In this document: piece after piece, positions 8,479-16,825 of the stretch
Numbering within the stretch: the first letter of the stretch is position 1
How the letters are laid out: each line of letters begins with the position of its first letter
Assembly (NCBI RefSeq): GCF_013179805.1
Contig: NZ_SRRZ01000017.1
Location: forward strand, 16,830-80,829
Origin: Microcoleus asticus IPMA8
GTDB taxonomy: Bacteria; Cyanobacteriota; Cyanobacteriia; Cyanobacteriales; Microcoleaceae
DNA length: 64,000 nt
Reading direction: 5' to 3'
Made by a program: the position numbers and the translations under genes
The notes under the pieces: generated by a model
What the model saw: the letters and a program-made list of their open reading frames with translations, nothing else
Told to the model about the DNA's origin: nothing
Database searches by the model: none

Positions 8479-10422
8479 ATGAATGCTAACAAATTGTTCA
8501 ATTTAGCAACTAGCACTTTACTTACTTATCGCCGTTACATCCAGGCAGGATTAACACTTTGTGCAGGATTGGGACTTTCTGCGATCGCCTCTTCAGTTGC
8601 GTACAATTGGGAATACAAATCCATGCAAGCCGAACTGCAAGACCGGCTGGACAAAATAGCTACAGACATTCAGAGAGATGTTAGCGGCAATTTAGAAATA
8701 ATTCGTGCTGCTGGAGCCTTTTACAGCGTATTTGACGGCGTTAAACAACCAGAAATGAAGACATTTGTTGGTCCTGCCCTCTACCGCCATCCGAGCCTGA
8801 AGGCGATCGCTTGGCTGCCCCGTGTTTCTGACTCTCCGCAATTCCTGACAGAGGAAATAGATTTAAGTTTAGATTTAACTGCCAATCGGGTAGCGTTAGA
8901 AAACGCCACAAAAAGACAAGAAATTATCGCGACTGACCGCCAAAAATTGCCCTCACAAAATTCCCCAAGCTTCTTCGTCTTTCTGCCAATTTTTAGTCAA
9001 ACGTCTCCTGGCGATACCGCAGCCTTGCCACAAAATTTACCTGCGAGCAAACCAGAAAATTTGAAAGGTTTTACTATGGGAATTTTGCTCATTGATGCTA
9101 TTGTTAAATCGGCTTTACAGGAAACTCAACTTAACTTTGTTAACGTGTATCTTCAAGATCCTATGGCTCCTGAAGCCGAAAGATTTCTCGCTTTTTACGA
9201 AGCGAAGACTAAAAGAATAATTACTGACGAAAACATTAAAAATAAACTCTATATAGGGGAAAGAGCTTACTGCCCGGACGGCAGCAGTTGCACCCGCATT
9301 CTCAATATTGAAAATCGCAGGTGGCTGCTGCAACTGCGGCTGACGCCAGAGTACATTAATCCTCTAAGATTTTGGCGTTCTTTGACTGTTTTAATATTGG
9401 GTAATATCTTAAGCTTGGCTGTGACACTTTATCTAATGAGCTTGTTGAATTATACAGATAAACTTGAACAAGTAGCAGCAGAACGCACGGCTAAATCTCA
9501 ACAGCTAGAGCAAACGTTGAAAGAATTGCAGCAAACTCAAACTCAACTGATTCAGCAGGAAAAAATGTCTAGTTTGGGTTTATTAGTTGCTGGTGTAGCC
9601 CACGAAGTTAACAATCCTATTAGTTTTATTTACGGCAATATTCAACACGCTAGCGCATATAGTAGGGATTTGTTGGAGTTGGTAAAACTCTACCAAAAAC
9701 ACTATTCATACCCTCCATCGGAAATTTCAAAGTATTTAGAAAATATTGACTTTGAGTTTCTCAGCAAAGATTTGCCGCAACTGCTGTCATCGATGAAAAT
9801 AGGAGCCGATCGCATTGTTCAAATTGTCAAATCTTTGCGTAATTTCTCTCGCTTAGACGAAAGCGAAATGAAACCTGTCAATATCCATGAAGGCATTGAC
9901 AGCACTCTGCTAATTCTCCAAAGTCGCCTGAAAGCTACAGCCGATCGCCCCGCGATCGAGATTGTTAAAAACTACAGCAATTTACCTTTAGTAGAGTGCT
10001 ATGCCGGACAATTAAATCAGGTGTTTATGAATATTCTGGCTAATGCAATCGACGCCCTTGAGAGTTACAACCTCGATCGCGGGCCCAAAGCAGCCAAAGC
10101 CAATCCGATCGCGATCGCCATAACCACAGAATATTCGAGCCCCGATAAAATAATTGTGCGGATATCTGACAACGGCCCCGGTATGGCAGAAAATGTCAAA
10201 AAACTGCTGTTCGACCCGTTCTTTACGACTAAACCTGCCGGAAAAGGGACGGGATTGGGACTGTCAATCAGCTATAAAATTGTCGTAGAAAAGCACAAGG
10301 GTGCGCTGCGCTGCGATTCGACACCGGGATTGGGGACGGAATTCTCGATCGAGATTCCGCTGCGGCAAGAAGTCAAACAAGCTGTACCGTTTGTTTCGCG
10401 AAAAATATCGGAGGCAGCTTAG
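8479..10422 (+). CDS. Membrane-bound CHASE-type sensor histidine kinase
   Basis: A sensor kinase of 647 residues from the ATG at 8479. A longer open frame back to 8350 runs through palindromic repeats and is unlikely to be translated. A first membrane helix lies near residues 22-45. A periplasmic domain of about 250 residues with CHASE-like features (AAGAFYSVFDGV, AIAWLPRVSD) follows, then a second membrane helix near 300-325. Next come a Gln-rich coiled coil and the H-box GVAHEVNNP (His375). The HATPase domain has N-box MNILANAIDAL, G1 DNGPGM and G2 GKGTGLGLS. CHASE domains sense small extracellular molecules. No cognate response regulator is adjacent. Its position between cysA and cysE suggests, but does not prove, a link to sulfur status. 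Confidence 0.88.
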   Translation: MNANKLFNLATSTLLTYRRYIQAGLTLCAGLGLSAIASSVAYNWEYKSMQAELQDRLDKIATDIQRDVSGNLEIIRAAGAFYSVFDGVKQPEMKTFVGPALYRHPSLKAIAWLPRVSDSPQFLTEEIDLSLDLTANRVALENATKRQEIIATDRQKLPSQNSPSFFVFLPIFSQTSPGDTAALPQNLPASKPENLKGFTMGILLIDAIVKSALQETQLNFVNVYLQDPMAPEAERFLAFYEAKTKRIITDENIKNKLYIGERAYCPDGSSCTRILNIENRRWLLQLRLTPEYINPLRFWRSLTVLILGNILSLAVTLYLMSLLNYTDKLEQVAAERTAKSQQLEQTLKELQQTQTQLIQQEKMSSLGLLVAGVAHEVNNPISFIYGNIQHASAYSRDLLELVKLYQKHYSYPPSEISKYLENIDFEFLSKDLPQLLSSMKIGADRIVQIVKSLRNFSRLDESEMKPVNIHEGIDSTLLILQSRLKATADRPAIEIVKNYSNLPLVECYAGQLNQVFMNILANAIDALESYNLDRGPKAAKANPIAIAITTEYSSPDKIIVRISDNGPGMAENVKKLLFDPFFTTKPAGKGTGLGLSISYKIVVEKHKGALRCDSTPGLGTEFSIEIPLRQEVKQAVPFVSRKISEAA

Positions 10423-10579
10423 AAAGGGCTGGGGAAGAAAAAATTTTTTTCTTGTTAACTACTGTAATTCGGTCGGATTATAGTATTATATGTAATAATG
10501 CCAAAACCAATACTGCTTTATGCAGCTTAAACCCTTGGCACTGCCGATACTGTATAACCCAAACACGGCGAGACTAAAT

Positions 10580-11311
10580 ATGTTCAGTGACTTGCAAATT
10601 ATTTACGAACGCGACCCCGCGGCGCGCAACTGGCTGGAAGTATTATTTTGCTATCCCGGACTGCAAGCACTTTTTTTGCACCGGATAGCAAACTGGCTTT
10701 ATTCCGCTGGCCTGCCGTTTGTACCCCGCTTGATTTCCCAACTGAGCCGCTTTTTAACAGGTATTGAGATCCACCCAGCAGCAAAAATTGGTAGGGGCGT
10801 GTTTATCGACCACGGCATGGGGGTGGTAATTGGCGAAACTGCGATCGTTGGAGATTATGCTGTAATTTATCAAGGAGCGACCATTGGCGGCACGGGTAAA
10901 GAAATAGGAAAACGCCATCCAACGCTGGGAGAAAATGTAGTCGTGGGAGCCGGTGCTAAAGTTTTAGGCAATATTCAAATTGGCAATAATGTTCGGATTG
11001 GTGCGGGTTCGGTAGTGCTGCGGGATGTCCCTAGCGATTGCACAGTTGTGGGAATTCCCGGTCGCATCATCCCTCGGAAAAAGCAGGTAGAAGATGCTCA
11101 AAATTCTCAAGACATACCGGATTTGGAAGCTCAAGCGATTCGAGCTTTGTTCGATAGGATTAAGGATTTAGAAGACCAGGTTGATTTTTTAAAATCTCAA
11201 GTCTCTCCGCTCAAAGCAAATGAATCCGAGCAAAAAGAAGCCGAGAAACATAAGTTATTTATGTCTTCTAATTTATTCATTACAGACTTTTTAGACGGTG
11301 CAGGAATCTAG
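10580..11311 (+). CDS. cysE: Serine O-acetyltransferase
   Basis: Transfers acetyl from acetyl-CoA to L-serine, giving O-acetylserine for CysK in cysteine synthesis. The helical N-terminal part (about 1-65) is followed by the left-handed beta-helix of hexapeptide repeats, with the active-site stretch FIDHGMGVVIGETA and the CoA-side segment GGTGKEIGKRHPT. It ends in VVGIPGRII. A further C-terminal extension of roughly 60 residues is charged and coiled-coil-like (IRALFDRIKDLEDQVDFLKSQ), which is common in cyanobacterial CysE. The open frame begins at 10520, but ATG 10580 (MFSDLQIIYERDPAARNWLE) is the usual family start and gives 243 residues. The likely partner gene cysK lies 1.8 kb downstream. 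Confidence 0.93.
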   Translation: MFSDLQIIYERDPAARNWLEVLFCYPGLQALFLHRIANWLYSAGLPFVPRLISQLSRFLTGIEIHPAAKIGRGVFIDHGMGVVIGETAIVGDYAVIYQGATIGGTGKEIGKRHPTLGENVVVGAGAKVLGNIQIGNNVRIGAGSVVLRDVPSDCTVVGIPGRIIPRKKQVEDAQNSQDIPDLEAQAIRALFDRIKDLEDQVDFLKSQVSPLKANESEQKEAEKHKLFMSSNLFITDFLDGAGI

Positions 11312-11398
11312 TAAAGCTTTAATTTATATAGATTTTTGCCAGCCACACTATCCTGCTGTCATCGGACAAACTAACTTTTATTCTTTCAGTAACTGGCT

Positions 11399-11983
11399 AT
11401 GACTATTGCTTCTCTTTCCACTAAAACTTTTGATGAAACGAGCCAACATATATTTTCTCGTCGCTCGCACTTGCCCAACAGAAGCAATGCTCTGTGGCGA
11501 ATTGAAACTGGAGTAGTGCGAACTGTAACGTGGCTTGAAGATGGCACAATTATCACCTTGGGATTGTGGGGGCCTGGTGATACGATCGGCAAACCGATAT
11601 CAAAATGCGATCCTTTTCAAATTGAATGCCTCACTAAAGTCGAAGCAATTTTACTATCTGGCGATCGCTGGCTAAATAGAGATATTTTGCTCAGTCACAT
11701 TCAGCAGGCTGAAGATTTTATGGTAATGCGAGGTTACAAAAGAGTTGATTTTATGCTCTATCAACTCTTAACTTGGCTGGCTAAGAGGTTTGGTTCCGAG
11801 GTAGAGCGAGGACATCTGATCGATATGATTTTAACGCATCAGGACATTGCAGAAATCCTCGGTACAAGTCGCGTAACTGTCACTCGCACCCTCGGTAATT
11901 TTGAGCAGCAAGGCTTAATTAATCGTCTGCCACTCCACCGGATTATTCTGCAACCTTCTGAGGTGTGGCACTACGAAATATAA
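11399..11983 (+). CDS. Crp/Fnr family transcriptional regulator
   Basis: A 194-residue regulator with a cyclic-nucleotide-like sensor domain (about 20-110) and a winged-helix DNA-binding domain, helix-turn-helix around LTHQDIAEILGTSRVTVTRT near residue 150. The sensor domain is short and lacks the cAMP-contact arginine/serine pattern of true CRP, so the ligand is unknown. Its location between cysE and cysK recalls CysR, a Crp-family activator encoded within the sulfate-permease cluster of Synechococcus elongatus. That link is inference from context only, because Crp-like regulators are numerous in cyanobacteria. There is no obvious ribosome binding site at the ATG. Confidence 0.82.
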   Translation: MTIASLSTKTFDETSQHIFSRRSHLPNRSNALWRIETGVVRTVTWLEDGTIITLGLWGPGDTIGKPISKCDPFQIECLTKVEAILLSGDRWLNRDILLSHIQQAEDFMVMRGYKRVDFMLYQLLTWLAKRFGSEVERGHLIDMILTHQDIAEILGTSRVTVTRTLGNFEQQGLINRLPLHRIILQPSEVWHYEI

Positions 11984-12326
11984 AAGGATATTAACTGTTA
12001 ATGGTTTACGGTTGCTGATTTAGGTGGTAGGAATGCGGTGCCAAAAAAAATCTTCGCTGACAGTGCGATATTCGAGCCAATTCACAGTTCTCTAGAGAAT
12101 AAATAATTTCGATCGAATGTGCGTTAATTAAATGTTTTCATCGACTCGTCAATAGGTTCAAAAGCGAGTGCGATCGTCGCCCTTGCTTTTCTCTTTCTCG
12201 TGATTTCTTTCTTCTCACTGCCAACAGATGCGATATCTCGCACCTGTTGACTGCCGCCAAGTAGGTGAGTATTAATAAACTTAACGATGACACAGCATAT
12301 ATCCGCCTACCTACTTAGCAGTTACT
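11984..12326. other. Intergenic region with a long hairpin
   Basis: No coding frame is recognised. A hairpin at 12222-12249 has arms CAACAG-a-TGCGA and TCGCA-c-CTGTTG with a TATC loop (one mismatch). It lies downstream of the small minus-strand gene at 12327-12560 and may end its transcript, though no T-run follows on that strand. A second, wider inverted repeat pairs AAGTAGGT (12259-12266) with ACCTACTT (12309-12316). Confidence 0.5.
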
Positions 12327-12560
12327 TTAAGGCGGGGGTATTGCCTGTAAAATAGTTGCTCCCTGCAACATTTGAGACTTTCGGGATCTACCCGCTTCTG
12401 GGTGTTCCCAAGAGGGTGCAAAGGGCGGAACCAAGAAGGGGCAAGCTTTCCACCCACCCTGTACCGCCACGCCGAGCATCTGGCAGTTTCCGCCCCTGTG
12501 TCCGTGCTGCTCGTAATATCGACAGTGCCGACAGCTTAAACCTACATTTACGTTGCTCAC
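12327..12560 (-). CDS. Small Cys-rich conserved cyanobacterial protein
   Basis: A protein of about 77 residues of unknown function. It contains CRHCRYYEQHGHRGGNC followed by a fourth cysteine in GGWKACPF and the segment VPPFAPSWE. I recognise this pattern (CxxCRYY, RGGxC, WxxC, PPF) as a conserved small cyanobacterial family. The four cysteines could bind zinc or an iron-sulfur cluster, which is inference. The frame is open from an ATG at 12602, but a GTG at 12560 is preceded by GGAGAA at 12566-12571 with good spacing, so I prefer it. The gene is divergent from the Rrf2 regulator, with about 110 bp between starts, so the two may share a control region. The opposite-strand frame over this region is a shadow. 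Confidence 0.7.
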   Translation of the reverse strand: MSNVNVGLSCRHCRYYEQHGHRGGNCQMLGVAVQGGWKACPFLVPPFAPSWEHPEAGRSRKSQMLQGATILQAIPPP

Positions 12561-12632
12561 GGGATTTCTCCAACCGTTTTTGTAATAAAAAAATACTAAC
12601 ACCTGTACATCTACCGGAATTGTGTACTATGA

Positions 12633-12638
12633 TATAAT
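12633..12638 (+). promoter_or_regulatory. Candidate -10 box for the Rrf2-cysK unit
   Basis: A perfect TATAAT hexamer lies about 33 bp upstream of the Rrf2 start in an AT-rich stretch. No convincing -35 box is seen at 16-18 bp spacing. The region between this box and the divergent small Cys-rich gene is the natural place for an autoregulatory operator. Confidence 0.4.
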
Positions 12639-12670
12639 CTACAATTTAAACTCGATCGCCAGTGGGGAAT

Positions 12671-13108
12671 GTGGAACTATCTTCTAGAGTAGAATATGCC
12701 CTGTTAGCGCTCTTGGAACTGGCGAGCCACCACCCGAAGGATTCGCCCCTAACAGTGAACGAACTTACTGCTTCTCAAGAGATACCAGAACGCTATCTAG
12801 ACCAAATTCTTGCCGTGCTGCGGCGTGCAAGTATCGTCCAGAGTTTGCGGGGCGCTAAAGGCGGTTATTTGCTGGCAAAAGAGCCTTGGCAGATTACTTT
12901 GCTAGAGGTGTTTTCGACACTCGAAGGCGACGGCAGCAGCCAGACTCAAAAAGTTTCGGAATCTGTAACAATAGAAAAAACTGCGGTGCTAGAAATCTGG
13001 CAGGAAGCTCAACAGGCATCTTGGGCTGTTTTGGGCAAATACACATTACAAGATTTGTGCGAACAGCGGGATGTTCGCAAACAAGCACATCCCATGTACT
13101 ACATTTAA
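12671..13108 (+). CDS. Rrf2 family transcriptional regulator (CymR-like)
   Basis: A winged-helix regulator of about 146 residues. The start GTG at 12671 (reading MELSSRVEYALLALLELA) fits the family better than the GTG at 12662. The recognition region includes ERYLDQILAVLRRASIVQSLRGAKGGYLLAK, which is characteristic of Rrf2. The three-cysteine cluster that binds Fe-S in IscR and NsrR is absent; only one Cys is visible near the C-terminus (LQDLCEQRDVRKQ). It therefore resembles CymR, which in Bacillus controls cysteine metabolism and uses CysK as its sensor partner. The cysK gene starts 18 bp after its stop and is surely co-transcribed. Sensing of O-acetylserine or cysteine through CysK is a reasonable inference here. 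Confidence 0.88.
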   Translation: MELSSRVEYALLALLELASHHPKDSPLTVNELTASQEIPERYLDQILAVLRRASIVQSLRGAKGGYLLAKEPWQITLLEVFSTLEGDGSSQTQKVSESVTIEKTAVLEIWQEAQQASWAVLGKYTLQDLCEQRDVRKQAHPMYYI

Positions 13109-13126
13109 GGGGAGAGAAATTAAACC

Positions 13127-14107
13127 ATGAGAATTGCTAAGGATGTTACAGGAATAATTGGCAGAACTCCTTTAGTTCAGCTCAATAAAATTCCCCAAGC
13201 CGAAGGAGTAGTTGCTCAAATTGTGGCTAAATTGGAAGGGATGAATCCGGCTGCTTCGGTGAAAGATCGGATTGCGGGCAGCATGATTCAGGCGGCAGAA
13301 GATGCGGGGTTAATTCAACCGGGGAAAACTATTTTAGTTGAACCGACTTCAGGCAATACAGGAATTGCTTTGGCAATGATCGCGGCGGCGAAAGGCTACA
13401 GTCTGATTTTAACTATGCCGGATACGATGAGTTTAGAGCGCCGATCGATGCTGAAAGCTTACGGAGCTCAGTTGGAATTGACTCCGGGACATGAAGGGAT
13501 GTTAAGCGCGATCGCCCGTGCGGAAGAAATTGTAGAAGAAACCCCCGATGCTTTCATGCTGCAACAGTTTCGCAACCCCGCTAATCCAAAAATTCACCGG
13601 GAAACCACGGCCGAGGAAATTTGGGAAGATACAGAAGGTAAAGTAGATTTTTTAGTTGCTGGAGTTGGCACCGGCGGCACAATTACTGGAGTTGCTGAGG
13701 TAATTAAACAGCGGAAACCGAGTTTTAAGGCGATCGCAGTTGAACCAGCCACCAGCCCCGTCCTTTCTGGAGGTAAATCTGGTGCTCACAAAATTCAAGG
13801 GATTGGTGCAGGATTCATCCCGGAAGTGTTGAAACCAGAGTTAATTGATGAGGTGATCGCAGTTAGCGACGCAGATGCGATCGCCTACAGTCGCCGACTA
13901 GCCAGAGAAGAAGGATTGTTGTCAGGAATCTCAGCAGGCGCGGCTTTATTTGCCGCAATTCAAGTCGGCAAGCGTCCCGAAAATGCTGGGAAATTGATAG
14001 TTTTTGTGCAGCCTTCTTATGGCGAACGCTACCTCAGTACAGTCTTGTTCAAAGACTTAGAATTGCCGACAGTCAGCGAACTCGAAGCATTAGTCAGCAA
14101 TTATTAA
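13127..14107 (+). CDS. cysK: Cysteine synthase A (O-acetylserine sulfhydrylase)
   Basis: A PLP-dependent enzyme of 326 residues making cysteine from O-acetylserine and sulfide. The PLP lysine is K46 in NPAASVKDRIAGSM. The substrate loop is EPTSGNTGIALA, the phosphate-binding glycines are VGTGGTITGV, and the C-terminal SAGAALFAA segment completes the site. The ribosome binding site GGGGAGAG lies just before ATG 13127. It is in an operon with the Rrf2 regulator upstream. CysE is encoded 1.8 kb upstream and could form the cysteine synthase complex with it. Confidence 0.95.
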   Translation: MRIAKDVTGIIGRTPLVQLNKIPQAEGVVAQIVAKLEGMNPAASVKDRIAGSMIQAAEDAGLIQPGKTILVEPTSGNTGIALAMIAAAKGYSLILTMPDTMSLERRSMLKAYGAQLELTPGHEGMLSAIARAEEIVEETPDAFMLQQFRNPANPKIHRETTAEEIWEDTEGKVDFLVAGVGTGGTITGVAEVIKQRKPSFKAIAVEPATSPVLSGGKSGAHKIQGIGAGFIPEVLKPELIDEVIAVSDADAIAYSRRLAREEGLLSGISAGAALFAAIQVGKRPENAGKLIVFVQPSYGERYLSTVLFKDLELPTVSELEALVSNY

Positions 14108-14168
14108 TACGTAGTAGGGCATTGGTGAAAACTTAACGTCAAACCGACCGTCTCTCTTGTTGTATCGA

Positions 14169-14262
14169 AGTCTAGATCCCCCCTCACCCCCTTAATCAGA
14201 GGGGGGGACAAAATTCTTCTCAAAGTCCCTCTTCTTAAGGGAAATTTAGGGGGATCTAGACT
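14169..14262. repeat. MITE-like element with 14-bp terminal inverted repeats
   Basis: A 94-bp non-coding element with perfect 14-bp terminal inverted repeats: AGTCTAGATCCCCC at 14169-14182 and its complement at 14249-14262. The interior holds nested C-rich/G-rich hairpins. It lies between the convergent cysK and TauE/SafE genes and could also act as a two-way terminator. Its form matches the dispersed GATCCCCC-type palindromic repeats of cyanobacteria. Confidence 0.72.
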
Positions 14263-14334
14263 CGGTGATAAACAAGATATACAAAGGTTTTTATCGGATT
14301 GTTGACACCAATGGGCGGGCACTACCCCTACTTT

Positions 14335-15129
14335 TCAGACTTGATACAACTTCCAACTAGCCATCGCCAACATTCCGTAAATCACAAATTTTAGCGGGCG
14401 TTGAGGCATAATTTGGCAGAATTTAGCCCCTACCAAAACTCCGGGCACCGAACCCAACCAAATTGGCAATACCAAACTCCAGTTTACTGTTCCGAGGCTG
14501 AGGTGTCCCAGAGATGTAAACATCAACAAAATTGCCGCCTGGGAAATATCTGTACCCACCAATTTAGAAGTATCCAAGCGGAAAAAAGCAATCAGCAACA
14601 GTGCAAACATCGAACCGGAAGACACGCTAGTGATTCCCACTATGCAGCCTAAAACTGCTGCCGCACTCACAGTACAAATACGGCCATAATTAGTATTTAA
14701 GTCCCATTTAGGCTGCGGAGGCAATTTAAAATTAGGGAAAAATGTTTTGACCACTAATTGGGTCAGCGATAAAGCGACAATTAGGGCAATCGCTACTCCG
14801 AGAAATCGCAGCAATATGCTGTCTAAGTCTTGACTTCCGCTGGATTTGATGCAGTGTAAAATCCACACGCCCGTCAGCGAACCGGGCACGCTACCCAAAG
14901 CCAGCCACTTAACTACTTGCAAGTCTAGGGTCTTTTGCTGCCAGTGTTTGAAGCCGCCAACAACTTTCATAAGTGTGGCCGCTACGACATCCGAACTAAT
15001 AGCAATTGATGCTGGAACCTGGAAGACAAAAATTAACATTGGGGTGATGAGCGACGCTCCGCCAACTCCGGTCAAACCAACGATAATGCCCACGAAAAAA
15101 CTGAGAAATGATAGTAATAAGTAGTTCAC
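14335..15129 (-). CDS. TauE/SafE (sulfite exporter) family membrane protein
   Basis: A polytopic inner-membrane protein with about eight helices and the family's internal duplication: GLTGVGGASLITPML in the first half and GITSVSSGSMFALLLIAF in the second. The family moves sulfite, sulfonates or other organosulfur anions out of the cell. Placement beside cysK fits a sulfur role. The frame is open further upstream (ATG 15195, TTG 15216). I prefer the GTG at 15129 because the first membrane helix begins right after it (VNYLLLSFLSFFVGIIVG), but the start is uncertain. Substrate is not shown by the sequence. Confidence 0.85.
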   Translation of the reverse strand: MNYLLLSFLSFFVGIIVGLTGVGGASLITPMLIFVFQVPASIAISSDVVAATLMKVVGGFKHWQQKTLDLQVVKWLALGSVPGSLTGVWILHCIKSSGSQDLDSILLRFLGVAIALIVALSLTQLVVKTFFPNFKLPPQPKWDLNTNYGRICTVSAAAVLGCIVGITSVSSGSMFALLLIAFFRLDTSKLVGTDISQAAILLMFTSLGHLSLGTVNWSLVLPIWLGSVPGVLVGAKFCQIMPQRPLKFVIYGMLAMASWKLYQV

Positions 15130-15431
15130 GGTTATGCCCAAAAACTGTGTATTTAAGCGCTGCCAACCAACAAATAGATAACTTTCGTGGCTCATGCAAC
15201 ACAGAAACACAGGCAAAATATAACTCGCATTTCAATATTCACCGCTATAAGTTTTGCTTTTCAACGCTTGAAATTTTCCGTGCGTTCAACTACAAAAATT
15301 TTGGTAAAAGTAAGTAAATGCAAACAAATAAACCTACAAAAATTGTAGTATAAAAGCTCCCTGATTTTCTTAAATTCACCTGTGTAACTGATTGAAAATT
15401 CTCGATTAATTTATGGTTTAAATTCTGCTTT

Positions 15432-15935
15432 CTACCTTGAAGTGACGAGCGTCACAGGTAAAGCAGAGCTGAGGTTAACCGACTGCTGGCTGGAAAACAA
15501 ATCGGGAGTATCGAGAACATTAAAATGAATTAATGCCACAACGACAATAGTGAAGGCGGTTGAGGAAACTAAACCCGTCAATAACTCTTTTTTGAGGTTT
15601 TTTTCCTTGGTTTTGTCTGCAAAAACATCTACAGCCCCGAATTGCATCAACAGAATTCCCGCAATATTGGATAGCCAGTAGCCGACAATTGTGCAAGGAA
15701 ACAGTAAATCTGGGGAAAGCCCACTACAGATATACCCAAAGGCGTAGGCAATTGGCAGATTGAAAAATATGTCGTTCCACCAACACAGCGGTGATAGCAA
15801 ATATCCAATTGCCAGAAGTAGCCCGCCTCTGATTTTTTTAAACCAGACTTCCTTAAAGCCCTTAGCTTGTGGCAACTGTTGGGTCAGTTGTTTTGCAAGC
15901 TGGTACTCTTGAGTGACTTTTTTAGCGTTTTCCAC
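15432..15935 (-). CDS. Hypothetical membrane protein, 167 aa
   Basis: I do not recognise a family. A charged N-terminal stretch of about 35 residues (KKVTQEYQLAKQLTQQL) is followed by three to four hydrophobic segments (GGLLLAIGYLLSPL, IAYAFGYICSGL, TIVGYWLSNIAGILLMQF, VSSTAFTIVVVALIHF) and a short polar tail. It is transcribed in the same direction as the DUF202 cassette immediately upstream, after a gap of about 170 bp, so it may be the last gene of that unit. Amino-acid composition looks like a genuine membrane protein. Confidence 0.7.
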   Translation of the reverse strand: MENAKKVTQEYQLAKQLTQQLPQAKGFKEVWFKKIRGGLLLAIGYLLSPLCWWNDIFFNLPIAYAFGYICSGLSPDLLFPCTIVGYWLSNIAGILLMQFGAVDVFADKTKEKNLKKELLTGLVSSTAFTIVVVALIHFNVLDTPDLFSSQQSVNLSSALPVTLVTSR

Positions 15936-16107
15936 GTTAACAGCTCATAACTCGATCGACTTACCGTAGTTTAGCATCCCAACAGATCTATGTCTAGTAA
16001 GTCGATCGAGTTACCGTATTTTATTGTCGATCGGCTTAATATACTTTGTTTCCGATACAAAAATATCTATCCGGGAGAGGTTGTTGAGAATGCTGACTGG
16101 TGTATGT

Positions 16108-16344
16108 TTAGGCGCCCATTGAGAAATTAAAAGCTTCAGGCAAATGCTTGACTGTTTGCCAAAGATAGGCAGTGTCGATGCCCCAGTAAAATTGCAGGTA
16201 AACGAGCAAAAGCCCGATCGCGACTGTCACGCCCAGCAATTTAGGGAATATTTTCGCGACACTCTCCAGCACTGCGAATGCTGCCCAGATAGCAGCAGCT
16301 AAGATGATAATGGAAGCGATTGTGGCAACTATATCGCTGTTCAT
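16108..16344 (-). CDS. Small hypothetical membrane protein, 78 aa
   Basis: A 78-residue protein with two predicted membrane helices (IVATIASIIILAAAIWAAFAV and LLGVTVAIGLLLVYLQFYW) and a short polar tail. Function is unknown. It starts 19 bp after the stop of the upstream DUF202 gene, so it is very probably in the same operon. A ribosome-binding-site-like AGGAG precedes its ATG. Confidence 0.68.
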   Translation of the reverse strand: MNSDIVATIASIIILAAAIWAAFAVLESVAKIFPKLLGVTVAIGLLLVYLQFYWGIDTAYLWQTVKHLPEAFNFSMGA

Positions 16345-16363
16345 GGTTAACTCCTGTTGACAA

Positions 16364-16765
16364 TCAATCGGGTATTACAGAACTACTTGGGCTGACGGCG
16401 GCTGCAAAGATCAAATAAATTACTCCAATCCCCAATAAGCCGACAGCCGAACTGAAGAGGAATATCAACCAATCTGACGGTTCGTAGGTATGCTCGTCAA
16501 TTTGGCGGCGAACGATAAAGTATTTTCCAGTTGAGATTAACACTGTCGCCAAACCTATGAGAGAGAAGATTAAACCTAACTTCCACCCCATCACCTGGCG
16601 GTACTGCACGGGCAGTTGCCCGACGCGAAGTCGGACGATGATGACGCCAAAACCCATGAGTGCGACCGCGGCCCGCATCCACGATAAAAAGGTGCGTTCG
16701 TTTGCCGATCGATCGATCGCCCGCGACAGATTTTGCTGCGTTTGTTTCTCATCATCTACTTGCAT
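16364..16765 (-). CDS. DUF202 (YidH-like) membrane protein, second copy
   Basis: A protein of 133 residues from ATG 16765 (the frame is open to a TTG at 16795). It has the DUF202 signature ANERTFLSWMRAAVALMGFGVIIVRLR followed by two more membrane helices. DUF202 proteins are small three-helix membrane proteins without an established function. It is 31-36% similar by eye to the copy encoded immediately upstream, sharing the RTxLxWMRxAxxLMGFGVxIVRLR core and the YEPSD/YEPTD turn before the last helix. The pair probably arose by tandem duplication and may form a hetero-oligomer. Confidence 0.85.
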   Translation of the reverse strand: MQVDDEKQTQQNLSRAIDRSANERTFLSWMRAAVALMGFGVIIVRLRVGQLPVQYRQVMGWKLGLIFSLIGLATVLISTGKYFIVRRQIDEHTYEPSDWLIFLFSSAVGLLGIGVIYLIFAAAVSPSSSVIPD

Positions 16766-16825
16766 CGGTTTGAACGATAATTGCACGCGCTCCAACTCTT
16801 TAAGATTAATATAAAACTAGCGCCA

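Noticed and set aside
12356..12637. Plus-strand 93-codon open frame opposite the small Cys-rich gene
   Set aside because: Its translation lacks conservation, while the opposite strand holds the CxxCRYY pattern; it is a shadow.
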